23,497 nt of DNA from Oscillospiraceae bacterium (GTDB lineage: Bacteria > Bacillota_A > Clostridia > Oscillospirales > CAG-272): positions 1-23,497 of the forward strand of contig SVSF01000017.1 in NCBI GenBank assembly GCA_015064425.1. Reading direction: 5' to 3'. Under the pieces are notes generated by a model that was not told the DNA's origin, did not search any database, and was given only the letters and a program-made list of their open reading frames with translations. The position numbers were made by a program, and so were the translations under genes. Within the stretch, counting starts at the first letter, position 1, and each line of letters begins with the position of its first letter. Shown one piece after another: positions 1-6,468 of the stretch.

Positions 1-70
1 CCGAAAAAGTCAGTGTTTGTGGGGGTTTTCGGCTCTTCTCGAAAATTATACGCCGAGCGTGGTGATTGAG

Positions 71-108
71 TCCCGAAACTGGCGCGCTACCAACTGCGCT
101 ACACCTCG
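71..108 (-). pseudogene. 5' half of tRNA-Pro(CGG), truncated
   Basis: Read on the minus strand from 108, the sequence has a 7-nt acceptor 5' strand (CGAGGTG), TA, a D arm with GCGC/GCGC stem around a GG-containing loop, then the anticodon 5' strand CCAGT and the loop TTCGGGA, with anticodon CGG at 75-73. The expected 3' anticodon strand (ACTGG), T arm and acceptor 3' strand (CACCTCG) do not follow in 1-70. Similarity stops at the edge of the anticodon loop. This is a tRNA fragment, or the 5' part of an interrupted gene whose other part lies outside the window. Confidence 0.6.
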
Positions 109-173
109 AAATATTCGGCTCAATAATTGTAACAAAATAAGTTTGTCTTGTCAAGCATTATATGAAAATTATT

Positions 174-210
174 AATTCCGCAGCGATCCATTGAAGATTA
201 CTGCGGAATT
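174..210 (-). terminator. Intrinsic terminator after the ZIP transporter gene
   Basis: A 10-bp perfect stem (aattccgcag, 174-183, with ctgcggaatt, 201-210) has a 17-nt loop and lies 8 nt past the ZIP stop codon. On the minus strand it is followed by a T-rich stretch (TAATAATTTTC), a modest T tract. Confidence 0.6.
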
Positions 211-217
211 GGTCGTT

Positions 218-970
218 TTATCCTAAAAGTACGTCGGATATAAGCATTATACAGAAACCGACCAGCAGAGCATAGGTGGCACCTCTCTCGCTTCCGTGGG
301 CATGGGTTTCGGGAATCATTTCATCGCTGATAACGTACAGCATAGTACCTCCCGCAAATGCCAGGGCAAATGGAAGTATAAAGGAGGATATACTTACTGC
401 GAAGAATCCTATAAAAGTACCTACTACCTCCACAAGTCCGGTTATCATAGCACATATGAAGGTCTTTTTCGGTGTAACGCCTGATGCAAGCATCGGACCT
501 ATGATCACCATCCCTTCCGGGATGTTTTGCAACGCTATTCCTCCCGCTATAAGAAGTGCCTGAGATGTGTCTCCAGAGCCGAAGCCAACACCTGCGGCAA
601 TACCCTCGGGGAGATTATGTATTGCAATAGCGGTAACAAACAAAAGCACTTTACTTAAATTTGTATTATTATGTTCCTCTATATCAGTACCTACAAGCTT
701 ATGTAAGTGAGGTACAAGCTTATCAATAAGATTAAGACAGAGTGCCCCCGCAAATATGCCAGCAACTGTGGTGAGTATACCGAATTTTCCTCCGTATTCA
801 AGAGAGGGGAGTATAAGTCCCAAAACCGCAGCAGAAAGCATTACTCCCGCTGCAAACGAAAGCACTATGTCGGAAAATTTGTGGGATATATTTTTAAATA
901 AAAAACCTATAACCGCTCCTATGACGGTAGCTCCGCCTACGCCTAATGCCGTAAGAAGTACAAGTTCCAT
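218..970 (-). CDS. ZIP family divalent metal transporter
   Basis: This 250-residue integral membrane protein has the normal length of bacterial ZIP (ZupT-like) permeases, which move zinc, iron or manganese into the cytoplasm. The two family signatures in the metal pathway are present: HNLPEG at residues 118-123 and QNIPEG at 148-153. About eight hydrophobic segments can be seen, with a short His/Glu-containing cytoplasmic loop near residues 85-105 (PHLHK, EEH). The start at 970 is preceded by an AGGAGAAGAG ribosome binding site. The gene lies downstream of rubredoxin, ferritin and desulfoferrodoxin on the same strand, which suggests iron or manganese supply linked to oxidative stress, but the metal cannot be read from the sequence. 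A strong hairpin separates it from rubredoxin, so its transcription may depend on read-through. Confidence 0.9.
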   Translation of the reverse strand: MELVLLTALGVGGATVIGAVIGFLFKNISHKFSDIVLSFAAGVMLSAAVLGLILPSLEYGGKFGILTTVAGIFAGALCLNLIDKLVPHLHKLVGTDIEEHNNTNLSKVLLFVTAIAIHNLPEGIAAGVGFGSGDTSQALLIAGGIALQNIPEGMVIIGPMLASGVTPKKTFICAMITGLVEVVGTFIGFFAVSISSFILPFALAFAGGTMLYVISDEMIPETHAHGSERGATYALLVGFCIMLISDVLLG

Positions 971-989
971 TCTCTTCTCCTAAAAATCG

Positions 990-1026
990 TTCCCGCATTA
1001 AACGCTTTCCTTGTTTAATGCGGGAA
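990..1026 (-). terminator. Strong hairpin between rubredoxin and ZIP genes
   Basis: A 14-bp perfect stem (990-1003 with 1013-1026) and a 9-nt loop begin 9 nt after the rubredoxin stop. On the minus strand it is followed by ACGATTTTTAG and then directly by the ZIP ribosome binding site. It looks like an intrinsic terminator or attenuator inside the operon. Confidence 0.7.
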
Positions 1027-1035
1027 TCGGAATAT

Positions 1036-1194
1036 TTACTCTGCTTCGCTAAAGTTGTCTTTATCTACGCCGCAAAGAGGGCAAACAAAATCTTCGGGAA
1101 GATCTTCAAAATGTGTGCCGGGTTCGATTCCATTATCGGGATCGCCTACTTCGGGATCGTATTCCCATCCGCATACGTCGCATACGTATTTCAT
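1036..1194 (-). CDS. Rubredoxin
   Basis: This 52-residue protein is a small cytoplasmic electron carrier with one iron bound by four cysteines. Both iron-binding knuckles are visible, CDVCGY at residues 5-10 and CPLCGV at 38-43, along with the conserved [12 protein letters not shown] segment of the family. Length and acidity are typical. Start 1194 is preceded by AAAGGAG. In anaerobes rubredoxin passes electrons to superoxide reductase (desulfoferrodoxin), rubrerythrin and similar proteins. The desulfoferrodoxin gene lies two genes upstream in the same operon, so rubredoxin is its likely electron donor. The gap to ferritin is 26 nt. Confidence 0.95.
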   Translation of the reverse strand: MKYVCDVCGWEYDPEVGDPDNGIEPGTHFEDLPEDFVCPLCGVDKDNFSEAE

Positions 1195-1220
1195 TTTTTT
1201 ATTCTCCTTTGTGTTTTATT

Positions 1221-1730
1221 TTATAATACAAGTGACGGAGCATTATATACTCTTGCCGCAAGTTCCTGGTTTAACATATAGAGGCTCTTGGGATCTGATC
1301 CGAAAAGCTCCATTTTTGTAATAAGATCATTGGCGTTGGTTTCTTCCTCACCCTGTTCCTTGACAAACCAGTCGAGGAACTGCATTGTACGGAAATCTCT
1401 TACGTCGTAAGCGGCACCGTAAATATCGTTTATAAGGGAAGTAACGTATTTTTCGTGTTCGAGACCTGCTTTAAGAACATCAATGTGCTCTTTAAATACC
1501 TTATCGGGCTTTGCAATCGCATCGAGAGTAACTGTCTGGTCTTCATTCTGGAGATAGGTGTAGAAGAGTATTGCGTGGTCTCTTTCTTCCTGTGCCTGTA
1601 TCATATACCAGTTTGCAAATCCGTCAAGACCTACTGATTTGAAATAATTGGAAAAATCGAGATAGAGATATGCTGAATAAAATTCTTTGTTTATCTGTTG
1701 GTTAAGCAATTCGTGTACTTTTGCGTCCAT
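1221..1730 (-). CDS. ftnA: Ferritin (FtnA-type, non-haem)
   Basis: This 169-residue four-helix-bundle iron-storage protein should assemble into a 24-mer that oxidises Fe(II) and stores it as mineral, removing iron that would feed Fenton chemistry. The ferroxidase residues match bacterial FtnA: E16 (INKEFYSAY), E49 and H52 (QEERDH), E93, Q126 and E129 (EQGEEE). No haem-ligand methionine of the bacterioferritin type is apparent. The start at 1730 has GGAGATCATT upstream. It lies 13 nt after desulfoferrodoxin and 26 nt before rubredoxin, so the three are almost certainly co-transcribed. Confidence 0.95.
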   Translation of the reverse strand: MDAKVHELLNQQINKEFYSAYLYLDFSNYFKSVGLDGFANWYMIQAQEERDHAILFYTYLQNEDQTVTLDAIAKPDKVFKEHIDVLKAGLEHEKYVTSLINDIYGAAYDVRDFRTMQFLDWFVKEQGEEETNANDLITKMELFGSDPKSLYMLNQELAARVYNAPSLVL

Positions 1731-1743
1731 AATGATCTCCTTT

Positions 1744-2388
1744 TTATATTTGTTCTATATTATTTCCCATTAAAAGATCGGAAAGTATGCCCATTACTTT
1801 ATCGTAACATCCACCGCAACCGGTAGAGCAGTGTGTCGTATCCTTTACGCTTTCGAAAGCTTCAAGAACGTCACTGAATTTCTTGCTGTCTTCAAGTGCA
1901 GATGCTATATCGAAGTAACTTACTTTGTTGCATTTGCATACGATATAGTTTTCATGCTTGGATGCAGGCTCCTCGGAAATGCTGCATTCAGTCTCATTTT
2001 TGCGGATTTCAATATCTTTCTTCCAAAGACCGTGAAGATTGCAATATGCATAAACCGCAACAGGCTCTTCGTTTGTGAGAGCGAAGGTAACTATCGGTTC
2101 TTCACCTGCTTCAAGACATTTACGCTGTCCACCCTTATCGGTCTGAAGGTATACCCAAAGTATGCTGTGCTCAGCCGTCATAGGATGAGCAACGGATCCT
2201 ATTGTAACCTTGACGAGGTTTCCGAATATTTCAACAACGGGAATATGCTTTTCGTGGCTGGCCTCTACTGTTCCGGGCTCAAGCTTTGTCATTTTCTGAC
2301 CGCAGCACATCATGGGAACTCCTGCATCGTGAACCATTCCTATTATGTTTCCGCAGTGCTCGCAAATATAAAATCTGTTATCACACAT
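1744..2388 (-). CDS. Desulfoferrodoxin (superoxide reductase) fused to a C-terminal BFD-like [2Fe-2S] domain
   Basis: Residues 1-37 form a desulforedoxin-type iron site (C9, C12, C28, C29). Residues 40-130 form the superoxide reductase domain with the probable catalytic iron ligands H48, H68, H74, C116 and H119 (YCNLHGLW). This part would reduce superoxide to hydrogen peroxide in the cytoplasm using electrons from rubredoxin. Ordinary desulfoferrodoxins end near residue 128. Here a linker (131-147) leads to about 65 more residues carrying C151-x-C153 and C187, C191, C194 (CSTGCGGC), the pattern of bacterioferritin-associated ferredoxin/NifU [2Fe-2S] domains. The gene is first in the operon, ahead of ferritin and rubredoxin. 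The start at 2388 follows a GGAGG site. The fold assignments are firm; the job of the extra cluster is not known to me. Confidence 0.92.
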   Translation of the reverse strand: MCDNRFYICEHCGNIIGMVHDAGVPMMCCGQKMTKLEPGTVEASHEKHIPVVEIFGNLVKVTIGSVAHPMTAEHSILWVYLQTDKGGQRKCLEAGEEPIVTFALTNEEPVAVYAYCNLHGLWKKDIEIRKNETECSISEEPASKHENYIVCKCNKVSYFDIASALEDSKKFSDVLEAFESVKDTTHCSTGCGGCYDKVMGILSDLLMGNNIEQI

Positions 2389-2442
2389 TTTTTGCCTCCG
2401 TGAATTTTATCTGCTTTATGCAGTAATTTCTTTGCAGATATT

Positions 2443-2448
2443 ATTCTA
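2443..2448 (-). promoter_or_regulatory. Probable -10 box of the desulfoferrodoxin operon
   Basis: On the minus strand this reads TAGAAT, about 55 nt before the start codon. No good -35 hexamer sits 16-18 bp upstream. Instead the inverted repeat 2463-2489 is centred near position -40, as expected for an activator-dependent promoter. Confidence 0.4.
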
Positions 2449-2462
2449 CAACATATTTATTC

Positions 2463-2489
2463 AAATTTCCATAGGTAAAATGGAAATTT
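2463..2489. promoter_or_regulatory. Inverted repeat, candidate operator between divergent promoters
   Basis: Perfect 10-bp arms, aaatttccat (2463-2472) and atggaaattt (2480-2489), flank a 7-nt spacer. The repeat lies between the desulfoferrodoxin promoter (minus) and the hydrolase promoter (plus, 2504-2532). It matches none of the PerR, Fur or Fnr consensus sites I know. No T tract fits a terminator role. Confidence 0.5.
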
Positions 2490-2503
2490 TTATTTTTCTT
2501 TCG

Positions 2504-2532
2504 TTGACATACAAGTTTTTCTCATTTATAAT
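2504..2532 (+). promoter_or_regulatory. Sigma-A promoter of the MBL hydrolase gene
   Basis: A perfect TTGACA (2504-2509), a 17-bp spacer and a perfect TATAAT (2527-2532) lie 33 nt before the TTG start codon of the hydrolase gene. Confidence 0.8.
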
Positions 2533-2564
2533 TTTGATATATAGCTGACGGAGGTGCCGATATC

Positions 2565-3341
2565 TTGAAAATAATCGTTTTGTCTGAAAACACGTGCTCG
2601 TGCAGAGACTATAAATCGGAACACGGACTATCGCTTTATATAGAGACCGATGGTCAAAAAATTCTTTTTGACATGGGTCAGTCGGATATTTTTCTCAGGA
2701 ATTCTGAAAAACTTGGTATTGATCTTTCCTCTGTGAATTTTGCAGTCCTTTCTCACGGTCACTACGACCACGGAGGAGGACTCGGTGCTTTCCTAAAAAA
2801 GAACGATAGCGCTCCCGTATACATAAACTCTCACGCATTTGAACCGCATTATAACGGTAGCGGTAAATATAACGGTCTTGATCGGGAGCTGCTTAGATAC
2901 GAAAGGATCATTTTTGTTGACGACAAGACATGTCTCGGTAACGGAATATGCGTTGATCCGTGCAAGGAAATGAAAATTATACGTAATTTTGATAACTTTG
3001 GTCTCGGTATGCTTGAAAATGACGTGATCATAGCTGATGATTTCCGTCATGAGCAATACCTGATCATTGAAGAATACGGTAAGAGGATATTGATAAGCGG
3101 GTGTTCTCACAGAGGTGTCATAAATATTTTGAATCACTACCGCCCGGATGTTTTTGTGGGAGGCTTCCACTTTTTTAAGATGGATCCCGGTGAGGAACTT
3201 TTATCTATGGCGAAGGAACTTAAGAAATATTCTGCTATATATTACACATGTCATTGTACGGGAAGGGAACAGTTTGATTTTATAAAAAATGAGGTCCCGT
3301 ATCTAAATTATATTTCAGCCGGTGACGTAATAGATATATGA
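2565..3341 (+). CDS. Metallo-beta-lactamase-fold hydrolase
   Basis: This 258-residue soluble protein has the MBL-fold metal site HGHYDHGGG (HxHxDH) at residues 64-72, later histidines in GCSHRG and GGFHF, and CHCTG near the C-terminus. The layout resembles the COG1237 group of MBL-fold proteins, which includes proteins annotated as dihydropterin-methyl-RFAP synthases; the actual substrate cannot be inferred. The start is a TTG at 2565, chosen because GGAGG (2550-2554) sits 10 nt upstream and the frame begins with the family's usual short beta strand. A perfect promoter precedes it. The Crp/Fnr gene follows 117 nt later on the same strand, so the two may share a transcript. Confidence 0.85.
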   Translation: MKIIVLSENTCSCRDYKSEHGLSLYIETDGQKILFDMGQSDIFLRNSEKLGIDLSSVNFAVLSHGHYDHGGGLGAFLKKNDSAPVYINSHAFEPHYNGSGKYNGLDRELLRYERIIFVDDKTCLGNGICVDPCKEMKIIRNFDNFGLGMLENDVIIADDFRHEQYLIIEEYGKRILISGCSHRGVINILNHYRPDVFVGGFHFFKMDPGEELLSMAKELKKYSAIYYTCHCTGREQFDFIKNEVPYLNYISAGDVIDI

Positions 3342-3457
3342 GCGTTGCTTACGTTTTGCAAAATGTATTTGCCTTGGGTAAGGCTCAAGTTCTGCGCCTG
3401 ACATAAGACCCCGATCATAATCGTCTTAATTTATAAACTATCTGAAAGGATATTTTT

Positions 3458-4132
3458 ATGGGAAGAAATATGTTTGAATCCGTATATTCGGAAATGTTTC
3501 CTTTCTGGTCTGAGATCTCCGATGAGGACAAAGATCACATTTGTAATAATTCTCTTGCATTAAGCTATCCCAAAGGATGCAGGATCCACGACGGCAACGA
3601 ATGTTCAGGCGTGATCTTTGTGAAAAGCGGATGCCTCAGAGTATACATACTTTCCGAAGAGGGGAGGGAGATAACCCTTTACCGCCTCCATTCGGGAAAT
3701 ATGTGTATGCTATCCGCGTCCTGTGTTATACAGGCGATAACCTTTGATGTTAACGTAGATGCCGAAGAGAACAGCGAATGTTACGTTATAAGCGGATCAG
3801 CTTTTGCCGCAGTTTCGGAACGCGATCCGAAAATAAAGATCTTTGCACTGGAAACTGCCGTCAGCCGTTTTTCTGACGTAATGTGGGTAATGCAGCAGAT
3901 ATTGTTTATGAGTATGGACAAGCGTCTTGCAATCTTTCTTTCGGACGAATCGTCGAGAACGGGTTCCGATACGGTATTGCTTACTCATGAACAGATAGCT
4001 AAATATATGGGCTCTGCCCGCGAGGTCGTGTCAAGAACTTTGAAATATTTTGTGTCCGACGGAATAGTTGAGCTTTCGCGCAAGGGCGTAAAGATAATTG
4101 ATAAAAAGCGTCTTAAAGCCTTATGCTTCTAA
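3458..4132 (+). CDS. Crp/Fnr family transcriptional regulator
   Basis: This 224-residue DNA-binding protein has an N-terminal cyclic-nucleotide-type beta-barrel sensor (about 20-130, with SGVIFVKSGCLRVYILSEEG as the core) and a C-terminal winged helix-turn-helix (about 150-224). The recognition helix region is HEQIAKYMGSAREVVSRTL, the classic Crp/Fnr motif. No N-terminal cysteine cluster of true FNR is seen, so an oxygen-sensing [4Fe-4S] is unlikely; the ligand is unknown. The ATG at 3458 follows GAAAGGA. It sits between the superoxide reductase operon and thioredoxin, overlapping the thioredoxin gene tail-to-tail by 12 nt. Its neighbours are plausible targets, and inverted repeats lie near -40 of both of those promoters. 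Confidence 0.9.
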   Translation: MGRNMFESVYSEMFPFWSEISDEDKDHICNNSLALSYPKGCRIHDGNECSGVIFVKSGCLRVYILSEEGREITLYRLHSGNMCMLSASCVIQAITFDVNVDAEENSECYVISGSAFAAVSERDPKIKIFALETAVSRFSDVMWVMQQILFMSMDKRLAIFLSDESSRTGSDTVLLTHEQIAKYMGSAREVVSRTLKYFVSDGIVELSRKGVKIIDKKRLKALCF

Positions 4133-4429
4133 CATTTTGAGTATCTGTGCTTTGGGTTTTGCACCAACGGATCTGCTTGCTTCTTTTCCGTCTTTCATGA
4201 TCACGAGAGTGGGGATACTGCTTACACCAAATTTAAGTGCAAGCTCAAGCTCATCGTCTACGTTTATCTTCGCAATAAGATACTGAGGATTTTCTTCAGC
4301 TATCTCTTCAATGATGGGCGAGAGCATAGCGCAGGGGCCGCACCAATCTGCATAAAAGTCGATAAGAACTGTTTTTTCACTTTTTTCAAGTTCTTCATAA
4401 TTTTCTTTATTTACTTTAAGTACTGACAT
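4121..4429 (-). CDS. trxA: Thioredoxin
   Basis: This 102-residue cytoplasmic disulfide reductase has the active site WCGPC (residues 30-34, in FYADWCGPC), the cis-proline loop SIPTL and a C-terminal GAKPK segment, all typical of TrxA. The start is placed at 4429 (MSVLKVNKENYEE), because AAAGGAAG lies just upstream and the family begins there; a longer in-frame reading to 4513 would add 28 non-homologous residues through the promoter. It converges with the Crp/Fnr gene, overlapping its 3' end by 12 nt. It probably reduces ribonucleotide reductase and peroxidases, and fits the nearby oxidative-stress genes. Confidence 0.95.
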   Translation of the reverse strand: MSVLKVNKENYEELEKSEKTVLIDFYADWCGPCAMLSPIIEEIAEENPQYLIAKINVDDELELALKFGVSSIPTLVIMKDGKEASRSVGAKPKAQILKMLEA

Positions 4430-4462
4430 ATTGTAATACTTCCTTTCTTTGTTTGTGTTTTT

Positions 4463-4504
4463 ATTATACCCGCAAAGTGAATTTTTTTCCGTGACAAAGT
4501 CACG
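4463..4504 (-). promoter_or_regulatory. Thioredoxin promoter with upstream palindrome
   Basis: On the minus strand a perfect TATAAT (4468-4463) lies 33 nt before the thioredoxin start codon. No good -35 hexamer is present. A perfect palindrome, cgtgac-aaa-gtcacg (4490-4504), is centred about 41 bp upstream of the predicted transcription start, the position used by class II Crp-type activators. The promoter assignment is moderate and the activator role is inference. Confidence 0.5.
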
Positions 4505-4513
4505 TTTTTGCAA

Positions 4514-4547
4514 AAAAAATCGGACCGTTTTGTAGGTCCGATTTTTT
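4514..4547. terminator. Bidirectional intrinsic terminator after khpA
   Basis: The GC core atcggacc/ggtccgat is flanked by A and T runs, giving a 13-bp stem (4514-4526 with 4535-4547) and an 8-nt loop. On the minus strand it ends the ylxM-ffh-rpsP-khpA operon, and the khpA stop codon overlaps its edge. T tracts exist in both directions. Confidence 0.85.
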
Positions 4548-4782
4548 ATCTGATCTCTACGGTTACCTTCTTGTCGATGGTGTTTGCCGCAGATTTCATA
4601 AGTGTACGGATAGCTTTGGCAATTCTTCCGTGCTTACCGATAACTTTACCCATATCGTCGGGAGCAACGTTGAGTACAAGGAGTATCTCGCTGTCTGTCT
4701 CTGTCTGAAGTACGGTAACGTCCTCGGGATTATCTACGATAGAACGCGCGATCTCAGCAAGAAGCTGTTTAAGTACGACCAT
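4546..4782 (-). CDS. khpA: KH domain RNA-binding protein KhpA (YlqC)
   Basis: This 78-residue protein is a single KH domain. The RNA-binding GxxG loop is in GKVIGKHGRIAKAIR (residues 45-59), followed by the final helix and the strand KKVTVEIR. In Gram-positive bacteria KhpA pairs with KhpB (Jag/EloR) and affects small-RNA-type regulation and cell elongation. The start at 4782 has GGAGGAAGCA upstream. It sits 15 nt after rpsP, the usual place for this gene in Bacillota. The operon ends here at a terminator, whereas in many relatives ylqD, rimM, trmD and rplS continue. Confidence 0.95.
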   Translation of the reverse strand: MVVLKQLLAEIARSIVDNPEDVTVLQTETDSEILLVLNVAPDDMGKVIGKHGRIAKAIRTLMKSAANTIDKKVTVEIR

Positions 4783-4797
4783 TGCTTCCTCCGTATA

Positions 4798-5040
4798 TTA
4801 CTTAAGAATATCGCTCTTCTTAAGCAAAGCTCTTACGGTCTCTGTGGGGATAGCGCCGTTAGCAAGCCACTTTTCAGCCTTCTCAGCGTTGATGTTGATC
4901 TCAGCAGGATCTGTAAGGGGGTTGTAGTAACCGATCTCTTCGATGAATTTTCCGTCTCTGGGGTATCTGGAATCAGCAACAACTACACGGTAGAAAGGAG
5001 CCTTCTTTGCGCCCATTCTCTTAAGTCTGATCTTTACCAT
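4798..5040 (-). CDS. rpsP: 30S ribosomal protein S16
   Basis: This 80-residue protein of the small ribosomal subunit body has the expected length. It begins with the invariant [20 protein letters not shown] and contains the [14 protein letters not shown] block that defines S16. It helps 16S rRNA fold during 30S assembly. The start at 5040 follows a GGAGG site with 8-nt spacing. It lies between ffh (50 nt upstream) and khpA (15 nt downstream) in the standard Bacillota order. Confidence 0.98.
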   Translation of the reverse strand: MVKIRLKRMGAKKAPFYRVVVADSRYPRDGKFIEEIGYYNPLTDPAEININAEKAEKWLANGAIPTETVRALLKKSDILK

Positions 5041-5090
5041 TTTGAATTTCCTCCGTTTAATAAATATTTAAAAATTTTGTTTTTTTATTG

Positions 5091-6425
5091 TCAGAAAGGC
5101 ATAAAGCCTTTTCTTGAAAACTTCTTTTGCATACCCTTACCGCTGAATTTTTTCATAAGGGTCTTTATCTGATCAAAATTTTTCAAAAGTCGGTTTACTT
5201 CTTCGACGGTAGTTCCCGAGCCTTTTGCGATCCTTATCTTTCTTGATGCATTTATGATCTCAGGCTTATCCCTTTCTTTTTGCGTCATAGAAAGGATGAT
5301 AGCTTCGGTTCTGTCTATTTGCTTTTCGTCTATCTTTGCATCCTTTAATGCGGAAGGCTTCATTCCGGGCATCATCGCCATAAGCTGATCCATGGATCCC
5401 ATATTTTTTATCTGTCTGAATTGCTCCATAAAATCAGTAAGCGTGAAGCTTGATTCTCTTATCTTTTTTTCAAGTTCCAAAGCTTTCTTTTCGTCGTACG
5501 CCTGCTCGGCTTTTTCGATGAGAGAAAGAACGTCGCCCATGCCGAGTATTCTTGATGCCATTCTGTCGGGATGGAACGGTTCGATCGTGTCGAGCTTTTC
5601 TCCGGTGCCTATAAATTTTATAGGCTTTCCCGTAACGTGTCTTACAGACAGTGCGGCGCCGCCTCTGGTATCGCCGTCAAGCTTTGTGAGGATAACACCT
5701 GTTATGTCAAGAAGCTCGTTGAAGCTCTTTGCAACGTTTACGGCATCCTGACCCGTCATTGAGTCAACGACCAGAAGTATTTCATCGGGATTGACTGCTT
5801 CTTTTATATCAGTAAGTTCCTTCATCAGTTCTTCATCAACGTGAAGACGTCCCGCGGTATCTATAAATACCATGTCGAACTGATTTTTTTTCGCATACTC
5901 TATTGCAGCCTTTGAAATATCCACGGGTGATAGTTTGTCACCCATCTGGAAGACAGGTATACCGAGCTGTTCTCCGACGATTTCAAGCTGCTTGATAGCT
6001 GCAGGTCTGTAAACGTCGCAGGCTACAAGCAAGGGACGTTTGCCCTGCTTTTTGTACATACCCGCAAGTTTACCGCTATGGGTGGTCTTACCGGAGCCCT
6101 GTAGACCTGTCATAAGTACCACCGTAGGAGGCTGAGATGATATATTAAGCTTCGCCTGGGTGGTTCCCATAAGGGCGGTGAGCTCTTCGTTTACAATTTT
6201 GATTATCTGCTGAGAGGGAACCAGGCTTTCCAACACCTGAGAGCCTATAGCTCGTTCCGTTACGGTCTTTATAAAATCTTTTACGACCTTAAAGTTAACG
6301 TCAGCTTCGAGAAGAGCAAGCTTTACTTCTCTCATACCTTCTTTAACGTCAGCTTCGGTAAGTTTGCCTTTATTTCTGAATTTCTTAAAGGCGGCCGCTA
6401 ACTTGTCGGATAAATTTTCTAACAT
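5091..6425 (-). CDS. ffh: Signal recognition particle GTPase Ffh
   Basis: This 444-residue protein binds 4.5S/6S RNA and delivers nascent membrane proteins to FtsY and SecYEG. The N domain is about residues 1-90. The G domain carries the P-loop GLQGSGKTT (107-115), DVYRPAA, DTAGR (189-193) and TKLDGDTRGG (247-256). The C-terminal M domain (about 300-444) is methionine-rich (MGSMDQLMAMMPGM) and holds the RNA-binding helix-turn-helix (RIAKGSGTTVEEVNRLL), ending in a basic tail. The length is normal. The start at 6425 has AAGGATG upstream, 43 nt after the ylxM stop. All key residues appear intact. Confidence 0.98.
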   Translation of the reverse strand: MLENLSDKLAAAFKKFRNKGKLTEADVKEGMREVKLALLEADVNFKVVKDFIKTVTERAIGSQVLESLVPSQQIIKIVNEELTALMGTTQAKLNISSQPPTVVLMTGLQGSGKTTHSGKLAGMYKKQGKRPLLVACDVYRPAAIKQLEIVGEQLGIPVFQMGDKLSPVDISKAAIEYAKKNQFDMVFIDTAGRLHVDEELMKELTDIKEAVNPDEILLVVDSMTGQDAVNVAKSFNELLDITGVILTKLDGDTRGGAALSVRHVTGKPIKFIGTGEKLDTIEPFHPDRMASRILGMGDVLSLIEKAEQAYDEKKALELEKKIRESSFTLTDFMEQFRQIKNMGSMDQLMAMMPGMKPSALKDAKIDEKQIDRTEAIILSMTQKERDKPEIINASRKIRIAKGSGTTVEEVNRLLKNFDQIKTLMKKFSGKGMQKKFSRKGFMPF

Positions 6426-6468
6426 GTTTATGACCCATCCTTCATTACTTATTTGTGCGATACTGTAT

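Noticed and set aside
1..70. Divergent 3' half of the tRNA-Pro, for example the TTTTCGAGAA segment as a T loop
   Set aside because: The flanking bases do not form a T stem, spacing from the anticodon is wrong, and no acceptor complement to CGAGGTG exists; only a short tcggc/gccga hairpin is present.
1831..2403. 190-codon plus-strand frame opposite desulfoferrodoxin
   Set aside because: It is antisense to a gene whose cysteine and histidine ligands are all present, and it shows no recognisable domain.
3342..3457. Separate promoter for the Crp/Fnr gene
   Set aside because: No pair of hexamers with acceptable spacing could be found; the gene may be read from the 2504 promoter.
4430..4513. 28-residue N-terminal extension of thioredoxin
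   Set aside because: It crosses the -10 box, has no homology to the family, and the internal ATG at 4429 has a good ribosome binding site.
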